Below the pieces are notes generated by a model. It saw only the letters and a program-made list of their open reading frames with translations, searched no databases and was not told the DNA's origin. From Hyphomicrobiales bacterium (GTDB lineage: Bacteria > Pseudomonadota > Alphaproteobacteria > Rhizobiales > Rhizobiaceae): 64,000 nt of DNA. Made by a program: the position numbers and the translations under genes. The stretch covers positions 1-64,000 of the forward strand of contig UBXV01000026.1 in the NCBI GenBank assembly GCA_900469625.1, read 5' to 3'. Below are positions 17,434 to 25,194 of this stretch, in pieces (position 1 is the stretch's first letter; the number at the start of each line of letters is the position of its first letter).

Positions 17434-19599
17434 TTACGTCAGCACCGTGTGCATCACGTCGTTCCACTGGCCGTTCGACCAGGACATGTCATGGCCGGCG
17501 TCGATTACTGTTTCGGTCGGATGGGAAGGCGCGTCGTCGTCGCCGATGAAGGCGATGACTTCGTTGGCGAGACGGTCGCCCTTGGGCGTCACGTCATGGT
17601 TGTTGGTATCGTGATCGACGAGCCCGGCCTGGATCAGGATGGCATCGGAATAGACCTGACCGCCGACATAGGTCGTGTGGCCGAAAGTGTCGTAATCGAT
17701 GATCTGGGCACTGTTGATGACGGCGTTTGCGCCGGTGTGAATGGTAATGTCGGCGCCCTGATTGTCGGCGAGGATCTTGCTGGCGACGTAACTGACGGAA
17801 TCGGCATCGCCCAGGATGCTGACCTGCTTGATGACGTTGACGTCGAAGAGGTTGCCGGTGATGTAGAGAACGTTCAGGCCCGCATAGCCCTGGAAATTGA
17901 GGTCGTGCGAAAAGCCCGTAGGCAGTTCGTTGACACGATCGTTGATGTTGTCGACGGCCTTCTGGATGTAATCCGGCATGGCTTCGAAGCGATCGTTCGA
18001 TCCGACATTCTGGATCGATGCCTGGTTCCAGATGAGGTTCCCGCTCGCATTCACGGTCATGCCGTTGCCGGCCGCGATGCCGCTGATATGGTCGTTGTCG
18101 TAGAACACCGCGACCTGGGTGATCATGTTGACGTCAAGCACCTTGCCGCCGACGATCACCAGATCGTACTGATCGCCAAGGCCGAGGAACGAAGCGAGAT
18201 TGATCGCCACGTTGCCGCCGGTCAGCGCCGTTGTCTGGACGCCGCTGGTGGTCACGGTCACCGTGTCGTTGTCGTTCAGGAAATTGTACTGCTCGACCCA
18301 GTGGACGAATGAAACGTCACCCTCGATCGTGCTGACCCGCCAGGCGTTAGGGAAGATCGAGGATTTCGCCGCGTCGCCATCGCCGTCGGAAGACGAGGAG
18401 TGAAAGGTCTCGCGACCGAAATTGGCGATGTTCATCGCCACAGTGCGCGAGGCGGCTTCAGCCGAGTTTTCGCTCAAGACCCGGTCCAGCCTGTCGTTGT
18501 CGGCATAGGCGTAGGATTGGGAGATGACGTCGATCTGGTGGTAGCTGCCCATCACGGCCGTGACCGGCGCGATAATGCCGGTTTCGACGATGCTGACGAT
18601 ATTGGCGACGATGTTGGCGCCGGCTTCGACGTAGACGGAGTTGCCGCTCTTGCTGTCTTGCTCCTGCAAGGGGCCGTCGCTGCCCTCGGGCTCTGCGACC
18701 GGTTGTGCCAGGCCGCGATCGGGCAAGAAGTCGGCGAGAACCGGCGCTTCGTCGACACGGCTGCCGTTGACATAGACCCCCTCGATGCTGTCGGCGGACA
18801 AGGCGAAATTGCCTTTGTCATCCATCGGCAGGGTGTCGGGAGATACGGTTTCGGGAAGAACGATCACGTCATCGGCAGAAACCGGTTCGACCGCCTGCGT
18901 GGCTGGCGTTGCTGCTGCTGGATCCTGTGCCGCATTCTCGACGAGGTCGCCTGTGGCAACCGGATCCGGTGCCGGCGGCTGCCGGGTCGCCGCAGCGTAA
19001 TCGGACACTTCGGCGGCAATCTTCGACAGCCCCTCGAAAGTATCGACGCGGGTGTAATGCGCAAAGGGGGTGGCTTCGGTCGCTTCCTCGGCAAATTCGG
19101 CGAGCTTGTAGGTGACGTAGCTCGTGTCGCGCAGGACCAGGTCGGAATCGGTCGTGTTCAACGTGTCGTCGTCGCGCACCATATTGGCCTGCACGACATG
19201 GGCGATCACGGAACCGGGCCCGTCATGGACGACCAGCTTGTCCTCGACAGGTGCGCTCAACGGTTGTGCGGAACCGGCAAACAGCTTCACCGCCGCGGCA
19301 TGGCCGAACTGGGCGACGGCATCGGCAAAATGATCGCCGAAACCGCGGATCCGTCCGAAGAGGTCGACGTCGGCGATATCGTTGGCGGGCGCCCGGTAAA
19401 GCACCTCGGGATCGTAGTCGGTCAACTGGAAGGGGGACGTGAAATCGGCCGACCTGGTTTCGCCGTCTTCGACCTGGTGCGCCGCTTCCTTGATCTCGCC
19501 GCCCTCGAGCAGCTTCTGCCTCAGCCGTGCTTCATCGATATCGGCATCGAACATGCCGATGAAATGGGCGACAATCTCGTTGATCTTTTCCGAATGCAT
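17434..19599 (-). CDS. probable type I secreted repeat protein
   Basis: A 721-residue acidic protein without signal peptide, Cys or obvious enzyme domain. Residues 1-200 are helical; 200-320 are Pro/Ala/Asp-rich linker; 320-670 contain imperfect repeats made of two half-motifs, one like GG(K)xxDVNxIxQVxxxxDxD (around 350-369, 484-503, 582-600, 646-664) and one like GANxVxNxAxI (327-338, 520-530, 623-634). These look like a beta-roll or beta-solenoid rather than classic RTX nonapeptides, which are absent. The C-terminus (MHTVLT) is short and hydrophobic, as in type I signals. The stop is 32 bases before the exporter start. Function is unknown; an extracellular matrix or adhesin role is inferred. 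Confidence 0.7.
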   Translation of the reverse strand: MHSEKINEIVAHFIGMFDADIDEARLRQKLLEGGEIKEAAHQVEDGETRSADFTSPFQLTDYDPEVLYRAPANDIADVDLFGRIRGFGDHFADAVAQFGHAAAVKLFAGSAQPLSAPVEDKLVVHDGPGSVIAHVVQANMVRDDDTLNTTDSDLVLRDTSYVTYKLAEFAEEATEATPFAHYTRVDTFEGLSKIAAEVSDYAAATRQPPAPDPVATGDLVENAAQDPAAATPATQAVEPVSADDVIVLPETVSPDTLPMDDKGNFALSADSIEGVYVNGSRVDEAPVLADFLPDRGLAQPVAEPEGSDGPLQEQDSKSGNSVYVEAGANIVANIVSIVETGIIAPVTAVMGSYHQIDVISQSYAYADNDRLDRVLSENSAEAASRTVAMNIANFGRETFHSSSSDGDGDAAKSSIFPNAWRVSTIEGDVSFVHWVEQYNFLNDNDTVTVTTSGVQTTALTGGNVAINLASFLGLGDQYDLVIVGGKVLDVNMITQVAVFYDNDHISGIAAGNGMTVNASGNLIWNQASIQNVGSNDRFEAMPDYIQKAVDNINDRVNELPTGFSHDLNFQGYAGLNVLYITGNLFDVNVIKQVSILGDADSVSYVASKILADNQGADITIHTGANAVINSAQIIDYDTFGHTTYVGGQVYSDAILIQAGLVDHDTNNHDVTPKGDRLANEVIAFIGDDDAPSHPTETVIDAGHDMSWSNGQWNDVMHTVLT

Positions 19600-19705
19600 T
19601 GTGCCGATCCTTCCCTTTTTTCCGCATCAAAGGGAGACTTCGGTGGGCCTGGGCGGTCATGCCCAGGTAAAAGAAACGAACCGATCCGAAATCAAGTTTC
19701 CGCGA

Positions 19706-19733
19706 CTGCACCGGCCGTGCGGGGCCGGTGCAG
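19706..19733 (-). terminator. GC-rich hairpin between the two putative secreted-protein genes
   Basis: CTGCACCGGCC and GGCCGGTGCAG form a perfect 11-bp stem with a 6-base loop, 24 bases after the stop of the 328-residue gene. No T-run follows on the minus strand, so it may protect the upstream mRNA or attenuate rather than stop transcription, allowing higher expression of the first gene. Confidence 0.5.
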
Positions 19734-19756
19734 GCTTTGCTCTTGACGTCGATCGA

Positions 19757-20743
19757 TCAGCCGTCGCTGTCGTGCCCAACATCGGTGGTGTGCGAATTGC
19801 CGCCGATGACGCTCACATCGACCGCATTGCTGACCAGGTTTGCGCCCTGGACGATTTCCTGATGGAAGCCGGAATTTGCCAGGATTGCAGACGAGTCCGA
19901 TGTGGTCGTGCCATGAATGCCTTCGCCGGATCTCAGGTCCCAATCCGACTTGGTGTCGAAGTTCAGGCCGTCGCCGCCATCCGAGTGCCCGCCATCGGCG
20001 CGCAGGTCGTTGTTTGCGTCAGCGTTGTTCATCTTGAAGTCGTAGGCGGAGTCCTGATCGGCAAGATTGTTGGCCTGGACTACGCTGAAGCCGGTGTTGT
20101 TGCCAGCGCCCCCGAGTGCGCCGTTCAGGATGTTGTCGACGTTCAGGTTGAACGAGAAGTCGTCGCCGAGATTGAAGGTGAGGTCACCGCCGGCGATGCC
20201 GAGATTGTCGAAATCCTTGACGTCCTTGAGCGTGGCGAAATCGTCGTCCGATTTGCTGATGATGTCGTTGTCGGAGGACGAATAGTTGTTGCGGTTGTCG
20301 CCGTTCTCGTTGGCTTCGGTCTTGATGTCCGTATCGACATCCGTCTTGGTGATAACCTTGCTGTCGTAATCCCACGAATAGGAGTTATCGCGGTTGTCGC
20401 CATTTTCCTTCTGGTCGATATCGGTGTCGACCCGGCTGTTGTCCTTGTAATTGTAGTCGTAATCGTAGTCGGTCGAGCTGTCGGTGTAGTTGTTGCGGTT
20501 GTCGCCGTTTTCGTTGGCTTCCGTCTTGATGTCGGTGTCGACATCCGTCTTGATGTGGGTGTCGTTGTCCTGCGAACTGTCGGTGTAGTTGTTGCGATCG
20601 TTGCCGTTGGCAATGCCAACGTTGCTTGTCGAGCCGTCGTCAACGTTGAGGTCATTGGCGGCACTGGTTGCCAGCCCATCGGCGAGAGCGCCGACTTTGA
20701 GATCATCATCGGCCTTGATGCTATCGTCGAGAAGTGCGGACAT
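19757..20743 (-). CDS. Asp/Asn-rich repeat protein, probable type I secretion substrate
   Basis: A 328-residue, extremely acidic protein; by hand count about 61 Asp and 43 Asn (about 32 percent), and no Cys or Pro found. Residues 67-85 and 135-153 are the same repeat, TDVDTDIKTEANENGDNRN, with weaker copies around 47-56 and 105-121. The C-terminal third is less biased and contains GANLVSNAVDVSVIGG (300-315), similar to GANIVANIVSIVETG in the neighbouring 721-residue protein. There is no signal peptide. Such composition suggests a calcium-binding, disordered-until-secreted protein. The start ATG 20743 has a perfect AGGAGG at 20752-20757. I do not recognise the family; secretion is inferred from context. 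Confidence 0.65.
   Translation of the reverse strand: MSALLDDSIKADDDLKVGALADGLATSAANDLNVDDGSTSNVGIANGNDRNNYTDSSQDNDTHIKTDVDTDIKTEANENGDNRNNYTDSSTDYDYDYNYKDNSRVDTDIDQKENGDNRDNSYSWDYDSKVITKTDVDTDIKTEANENGDNRNNYSSSDNDIISKSDDDFATLKDVKDFDNLGIAGGDLTFNLGDDFSFNLNVDNILNGALGGAGNNTGFSVVQANNLADQDSAYDFKMNNADANNDLRADGGHSDGGDGLNFDTKSDWDLRSGEGIHGTTTSDSSAILANSGFHQEIVQGANLVSNAVDVSVIGGNSHTTDVGHDSDG
20283..20552 (-). repeat. 66-bp direct repeats 204 bp apart inside the Asp/Asn-rich gene
   Basis: Segments 20283-20348 and 20487-20552 are nearly identical (about four mismatches) and in frame; they encode the TDVDTDIKTEANENGDNRN repeats. Near-identity at DNA level suggests recent duplication or gene conversion and could allow copy-number change by recombination. 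Confidence 0.85.
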
Positions 20744-20763
20744 TTGGTTCTCCTCCTGAGAAG

Positions 20764-20817
20764 GAGCCAGCACCGAAACCCCTACATCTATATGGGGTTT
20801 TTATCCGGAGCTGGCTC
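20764..20817 (-). promoter_or_regulatory. long stem-loop in the 5' leader of the Asp/Asn-rich gene
   Basis: Outer arms GAGCCAGC (20764-20771) and GCTGGCTC (20810-20817) enclose inner arms AAACCCC (20776-20782) and GGGGTTT (20794-20800). The structure ends 6 bases from the AGGAGG of the minus-strand gene. Read on the plus strand it is followed by five T and looks like an intrinsic terminator, though no plus-strand gene precedes it. It may control translation or insulate from antisense transcription. Confidence 0.5.
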
Positions 20818-21146
20818 TTTTTGAAGTTCAGATGATGGTCCCGCGGGATATTCATCTGTCGGGTTTCGATATATTTCAGTGTTATTTTAAATATGTCATG
20901 GTGGCAGGTTAAATCCTGCGCTCAATCATTACGTGTGATATTGGCGTTGTTTTAATACTGAAGTACGCTTTGTTACCCTTACGCATTCACACGGTCCCCG
21001 GGCCAGAACGCACACACAGTTTCCAGGCACGGATCGCACGAAACTCAAGTGCGATAGGGGGAGTGTGGCGCTGAACAGGTTGAGGCGATAGACATCAATT
21101 GGAGCTAGTAAGCCCTTTTCTGGGCGGATTATTCGCAGTTTTGGCT

Positions 21147-21188
21147 GGTTTTTCCGAAGGTAAGATTTTGTTAATCTTTGGAAAAACC
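21147..21188. other. two-part hairpin, candidate small-RNA element
   Basis: GGTTTTTCC (21147-21155) pairs with GGAAAAACC (21180-21188); inside it AAGATT (21162-21167) pairs with AATCTT (21173-21178) around a TTGTT loop. A structure this extended is unlikely by chance in a 900-base region. No T-run follows. Confidence 0.4.
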
Positions 21189-21227
21189 CAGATGCCAGGC
21201 CGCTTGTTCGAGCTGCGAACTTTGCCT

Positions 21228-21249
21228 GCAAGAGCCAGCGGGCTCTTGC
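21228..21249. other. perfect 9-bp hairpin with tetraloop
   Basis: GCAAGAGCC, loop AGCG, GGCTCTTGC. It lies 40 bases after the previous hairpin and may be part of the same structured RNA. Confidence 0.4.
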
Positions 21250-21501
21250 CACGCCGGCCGTGCAATGGGATGCTTACTCCCAGAAGGTAGCTATTAGGAA
21301 GTATTGTTAGGTATTCTGGCGATGGGCAGCGCGACGCCAAGCTAGTTGTCGGGTGCGCACAGCGTGCCGGATAGGCGTCCGGATCAAGGTCACGCCGAAA
21401 ATATGCGGCCTGTAGCGGGCTGAGGAGAGCGGGGTTAGGCCTCGCTCGGCGCTTTGGATACGGTCTTGTTATACATTTGATTAAGGAATAGCCCAAAGAT
21501 G

Positions 21502-21515
21502 GTTCTAATTAGAAC
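21502..21515. promoter_or_regulatory. perfect 14-bp palindrome upstream of the LuxR-type gene
   Basis: GTTCTAATTAGAAC is fully symmetrical and lies about 210 bases before the regulator start, a plausible operator for a dimeric regulator (self or other). Confidence 0.45.
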
Positions 21516-21722
21516 GATTTAAGGGGGATTCTGGAGGGGCTCTAATCCTTTTGGGTTGTTCCACCCCTTCTGGCTTTGAGATACATTAGCTAGTGCGAAT
21601 TTTCTGTCTGTGGGGAAGGTTCGCGCTTTTAATGGTCATGAATACATTTGCTGAGGTGGGCGTAACTCCGAGTCAGGCTGGCGCACCCATAAAAATAAAT
21701 GGGAAAACCCGAGGAGGGCGTA

Positions 21723-22523
21723 ATGCATCCTGAAGGCCATAACGTGGGCGATTTTGAAGATAACAACAAGTCTTTGTCTCAAAAGAAAAAGATTGTCATG
21801 CTTGCCAAGATCGATCTGTTCGCCGAGTGCCTGATGCAGGCGGTCGGTGCCCGGTTCCCTGGACATGACGTCGTTAGTCTATCCGACCCCGACAATTTGC
21901 TCGACGGTAATCTCGTCGATGTCAGTTTGATCATGCTGTACCGCATGTCCGCAAAGACATTCCCAACAATTCTGCGGACGATTCACGAATTTCATCCCAA
22001 GGCCTCGATCGGGCTGGTTGTGGATCACGCCGAAGAGCTCGACCCGTCGATCGCCGGGTTCGTCGAAGAGCGGCTGATCCATGGCGTCCTTCCTCTCAAT
22101 CTGCATCTCGATGTCTGCCTTGCGGCGATCGATCTGCTGATGAAGGGCGGCGAGCATTTTCCGGCGGCACTGTTACGGCGACTGTCGGTGGACCCCTTCG
22201 AGCAGAGCAAGCCTTACGGCCGCCAGGCCGAGGCGCCCGATGCCGCTGCATACGCCAATGGCGGAAAGCGCCGGCGCGAGGCCAGTCTGGGCGGGCTGAC
22301 AACCCGCGAAGTGCAGATCCTCGATCTGATCTGCATGGGCACCCAGAACAAGATCATCGCCGATCGCCTCGGGCTGTCGGAAAACACCGTGAAGGTTCAT
22401 GTTCGCAACATTTACAAGAAGATGAACGTGCGAAACCGGACCGAAGCTGCATCGCGATATTTTACCACCGATGCGGATTCCGACCACGCGGCAGGAGCAT
22501 TTTCGCCGCGCTGGAAGAATTGA
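21723..22523 (+). CDS. LuxR-family regulator with degenerate receiver domain (CsgD/VpsT-like layout)
   Basis: A 266-residue protein. Residues about 22-140 follow a receiver fold, but the phospho-accepting aspartate is missing: the third strand reads DVSLIMLYRMS where active receivers have an Asp, and the acidic pair after strand 1 is reduced to one Asp (AKID). Residues 190-247 are a GerE helix-turn-helix (LTTREVQILDLICMGTQNKIIADRLGLSENTVKVHVRNIYKKM). A pseudo-receiver plus LuxR HTH is the layout of CsgD and VpsT, matrix regulators that do not use phosphorylation. Start ATG 21723 has GAGGAGG upstream. It sits between secretion and polysaccharide genes, so control of either or both is inferred. 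Confidence 0.8.
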   Translation: MHPEGHNVGDFEDNNKSLSQKKKIVMLAKIDLFAECLMQAVGARFPGHDVVSLSDPDNLLDGNLVDVSLIMLYRMSAKTFPTILRTIHEFHPKASIGLVVDHAEELDPSIAGFVEERLIHGVLPLNLHLDVCLAAIDLLMKGGEHFPAALLRRLSVDPFEQSKPYGRQAEAPDAAAYANGGKRRREASLGGLTTREVQILDLICMGTQNKIIADRLGLSENTVKVHVRNIYKKMNVRNRTEAASRYFTTDADSDHAAGAFSPRWKN

Positions 22524-23168
22524 CCCGGCGAGGGGCTGGCTGCCATTTGCAAGTGCTCGCCGCCGGCCGTCAGGCTTGAGCGGCGGCGGTCTGGTGCGTC
22601 CAGTGGTTTCGGGCGCTTCTGATCAGTGCTGCATGTCCGGAGACGGCTTGCCTTGGCGCAAGTTGCTAGCGTTGAAGCGTCTGTCGCCCGCCATGTCTGA
22701 CGCGCGGCGCTGAACGGGATTTACGTCGATGCGCACCTCAGGTGTGGTGCTGGATGTCGGTGGCTGTCGCCGCCGACAGGCGGCTTTCTGTCGCTCTCGA
22801 TCCGGCTGGTTTGCCAGGGTGCCAGTATTGGCGACGGCTTTGCAGGTGATACTTCGGTAATGTCACCTTGTAATTAACTATGTCTAATCTTTGTTTTGTA
22901 GTTCGCCGTCATTTGTTTTGAGTGCTAGTTGTTATTATCAATATCCAGAAGTGGTACACGTGTTTATATTGACTACTAATTAATTATTTGCTAATCAGTA
23001 GTGCATATTTCCTGAAGAAGAATTCGTGGTTCTTCTTGTTTATATTTTTCAAATGTCGGGTTGTGTTTTGAATTCTTGATAAAGAAGATTTTTTTATTTT
23101 AGTTTTTCAATCATGGCTCGTCTCCAATCACCAGATGCAATGGTGTGTATAATAATTGGAGGTGTGTA
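22524..23168 (+). promoter_or_regulatory. long AT-rich leader and promoter region of the polysaccharide operon
   Basis: 645 bases without a gene; GC-rich up to about 22850, then strongly AT-rich. It contains the palindrome ACACGTGT (22956-22963), a sigma70-like pair TTGACT (22969-22974) and TAATCA (22992-22997) with a 17-base spacer, a hairpin (23015-23037), and a weak TTCTT-GATA-AAGAA stem followed by seven T (23073-23095). If the promoter is right the leader is about 165 bases long. Confidence 0.45.
23015..23037 (+). other. hairpin in the uxs leader
   Basis: AAGAAGAA, 7-base loop, TTCTTCTT; perfect 8-bp stem just downstream of the predicted transcription start. Could be an mRNA stabiliser, attenuator part, or protein-binding site. 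Confidence 0.4.
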
Positions 23169-24209
23169 ATGCGTAAGGTTGGTCGTGGTGACCTGGCGGT
23201 TGTCGGCAGCCGGGATTTTCTGAAGAAAGTATCGGGCATTCCCAAGCGGATACTGGTGACCGGCGGCGGCGGATTTCTCGGGTCACATCTTTGCGAAAGA
23301 CTTCTTTCTCTGGGGCACAGCGTTGTTTGCCTCGACAACTTCTCGACCGGTCGGCGAGAAAACCTTTCCCACCTGATGGAGATGAGCCGCTTCCACATCG
23401 TCGAGCACGACGTGCGCAAGCCCTTTCTCTTCGACGTGGATGTGATCTTCAATTTTGCCTCACCCGCGTCGCCGCCGGATTACCAGGCCGATCCGGTGGG
23501 AACGTTGATGACCAATGTGCTCGGCGCCATGAACGTGCTGGAAAACGCTCGCGCCACCGGCGCGACTGTGGTGCAGTCCTCGACCTCGGAAGTATACGGC
23601 GATCCCCTGCATAGTCCGCAGCGCGAAAACTACTTCGGCAACGTCAATCCCATCGGGCCGCGCGCCTGCTACGATGAGGGCAAGCGCTCCGCCGAAACGC
23701 TGTTCTTCGATTATCACCGCACCTATGGGGTGAAGATCAAGGTCGCCCGGATCTTCAACACCTATGGTCCGCGCATGCGCCCGGACGATGGTCGGGTCAT
23801 TTCCAACTTCGTGGTGCAGGCGCTGCTCGGCAAGGACCTGACGATATATGGCGACGGTCAGCAGACGCGCTCCTTCTGCTATGTCGACGATCTGATCGAG
23901 GGGTTCCTGCGGCTGTCGATTGCGGACGATGGCTGCATCGGACCGATCAATCTCGGAAATCCCGGCGAGTTCACGGTTCTGGAGCTTGCGGAGATGATCC
24001 GTGCGATGACCGGCTCGCGGTCACGGATCGTGCATCGCGCAGCGGCCGTCGACGATCCGCGCCAACGGCGGCCCGATATTTCCCAGGCGATGACCGAGCT
24101 TGGCTGGGCGCCAAGGGTCGCGCTTCGCGAAGGTCTGCAACGCGCCATCGCCTACTTCGATCATCGCCTCGGCACGCCCGATCTCGCCGTGGCGGGAGAG
24201 GCGGTATGA
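23169..24209 (+). CDS. uxs: UDP-glucuronate decarboxylase (UDP-xylose synthase)
   Basis: A 346-residue extended short-chain dehydrogenase. The NAD site is [18 protein letters not shown] (about residues 29-46), the catalytic Ser region is [10 protein letters not shown] and the YxxxK pair is in [12 protein letters not shown]. The block [25 protein letters not shown], followed by [17 protein letters not shown], is diagnostic of UXS rather than of dTDP-glucose dehydratases. It would convert UDP-glucuronate to UDP-xylose in the cytoplasm. ATG 23169 follows GGAGG. It is the first gene of a probable five-gene operon; the next start is one base after its stop. Confidence 0.88.
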   Translation: MRKVGRGDLAVVGSRDFLKKVSGIPKRILVTGGGGFLGSHLCERLLSLGHSVVCLDNFSTGRRENLSHLMEMSRFHIVEHDVRKPFLFDVDVIFNFASPASPPDYQADPVGTLMTNVLGAMNVLENARATGATVVQSSTSEVYGDPLHSPQRENYFGNVNPIGPRACYDEGKRSAETLFFDYHRTYGVKIKVARIFNTYGPRMRPDDGRVISNFVVQALLGKDLTIYGDGQQTRSFCYVDDLIEGFLRLSIADDGCIGPINLGNPGEFTVLELAEMIRAMTGSRSRIVHRAAAVDDPRQRRPDISQAMTELGWAPRVALREGLQRAIAYFDHRLGTPDLAVAGEAV

Positions 24210-24210
24210 T

Positions 24211-25194
24211 ATGTCGCGTGTCGTTCTCGTCACCGGCGGAGCTGGCTTCATAGGCAGCCACACCTGCAAGCGCCTGGCTCAGGCCGGCATCCTTCCCGTT
24301 GTCTACGATAATCTTTCAACGGGGCATCGCACCAATGTCCGCTGGGGACCGCTGGTCGAGGCGGGTCTTGAAGACACAGGCCGGATCGTCGAGGCGATCC
24401 GGACCTTCAGGCCGGAATGCCTGATCCATTTCGCTGCATCCGCCTATGTCGGAGAATCCGTCGAGGATCCCGGAAAATACTACCGGAACAATGTCGCCGG
24501 CAGCGTTTCGTTGCTGGAGGCGTGCCGCGAGGCGGGGCTGGACCGCATCGTCTTTTCCAGCACCTGCGCCACCTACGGCGTGCCGCCGAACCTGCCGATC
24601 ACCGAGGACACGGTCCAGCTTCCGGTCAATCCCTATGGACGCACGAAGCTGATGATCGAGTTGATGCTGGCGGATTACGCGCGGGCATACGGCTTGCGCT
24701 CCGTCGCACTTCGTTACTTCAATGCCGCCGGTGCCGATCCCGAGGGGCAGTTGACCGAGCGGCACGATCCCGAAACCCATCTGATCCCGAGGGCATTGAT
24801 GGCCGCGGCCGGCCTGGTCGATCGCCTCGATGTCTTCGGCGACGATTACGACACGCCAGACGGCACATGCATCCGCGACTACATCCACGTCATGGATCTG
24901 GCCGAGGCCCATGTCGCCGCCGTCACCTATCTCGGCAACGGCGGCGCGCCGCTTAAGGCCAATCTGGGCTCGGGCCATGGCACCTCCGTTCGCCAGGTGA
25001 TCGACGCTGTCCACCAGGTAACCCGCAGGCGCGTTCCCGTGCAGCTGCTGGCAAGGCGGGCCGGCGATCCGCCGGTGCTATACGCCGACACCGCCCGTGC
25101 CCGCCAGATCCTCGGGTTCCGGCCGGCGCTGTCCGACATCGCAACCATCATCAGAACGGCAGCCCCCGGCTTCGGGCTGGAGGTGCGGTCATGA
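24211..25194 (+). CDS. uxe: UDP-sugar 4-epimerase (probable UDP-xylose 4-epimerase)
   Basis: A 327-residue GalE-family enzyme with LVTGGAGFIGSHTCKRL at the N-terminus, SSTCATYG and the YGRTK catalytic pair, LRYFNAAGADP, and RDYIHVMDLAEAHV. By sequence alone it could be a UDP-glucose 4-epimerase. Placement directly after uxs, as in the S. meliloti uxs1-uxe pair, argues for UDP-xylose to UDP-arabinopyranose conversion. It starts one base after the uxs stop and overlaps the next gene by four bases, so the three are translationally coupled. Confidence 0.8.
   Translation: MSRVVLVTGGAGFIGSHTCKRLAQAGILPVVYDNLSTGHRTNVRWGPLVEAGLEDTGRIVEAIRTFRPECLIHFAASAYVGESVEDPGKYYRNNVAGSVSLLEACREAGLDRIVFSSTCATYGVPPNLPITEDTVQLPVNPYGRTKLMIELMLADYARAYGLRSVALRYFNAAGADPEGQLTERHDPETHLIPRALMAAAGLVDRLDVFGDDYDTPDGTCIRDYIHVMDLAEAHVAAVTYLGNGGAPLKANLGSGHGTSVRQVIDAVHQVTRRRVPVQLLARRAGDPPVLYADTARARQILGFRPALSDIATIIRTAAPGFGLEVRS

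Larger units (their letters stand above)
20818..21722. other. structured intergenic region without a convincing gene
   Basis: About 900 bases of lower GC content between the secreted-protein group and the LuxR regulator. Short open frames here (for example 21095-21496 on the minus strand) have no recognisable protein character. The region holds two strong hairpins (21147-21188 and 21228-21249) and a perfect palindrome (21502-21515), described separately. It may contain a small RNA gene and the promoters for both flanks. Confidence 0.5.

Noticed and set aside
15035-17614. 859-codon plus-strand open frame opposite the ABC exporter gene
   Set aside because: It mirrors the exporter coding region, has His/Asp/Arg-rich composition without any domain, and the minus-strand frame has all ABC motifs.
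18400-19746. 448-codon plus-strand frame opposite the 721-residue protein gene
   Set aside because: Gly/Val/Asp-rich shadow; the minus-strand frame has the ribosome site, neighbours and internal repeats.
20283-20552. Spaced direct repeats considered as a CRISPR array
   Set aside because: Only two strong copies, in frame inside a coding sequence, with spacing and content that encode protein repeats; no cas genes.
17434-20743. RTX calcium-binding nonapeptides (GGxGxDxUx)
   Set aside because: Asp/Gly-rich segments exist but no tandem nonapeptide pattern was found in either putative substrate.
21095-21496. 133-codon minus-strand frame in the structured intergenic region
   Set aside because: No domain, odd composition and no ribosome site; the region is better explained by RNA structure.
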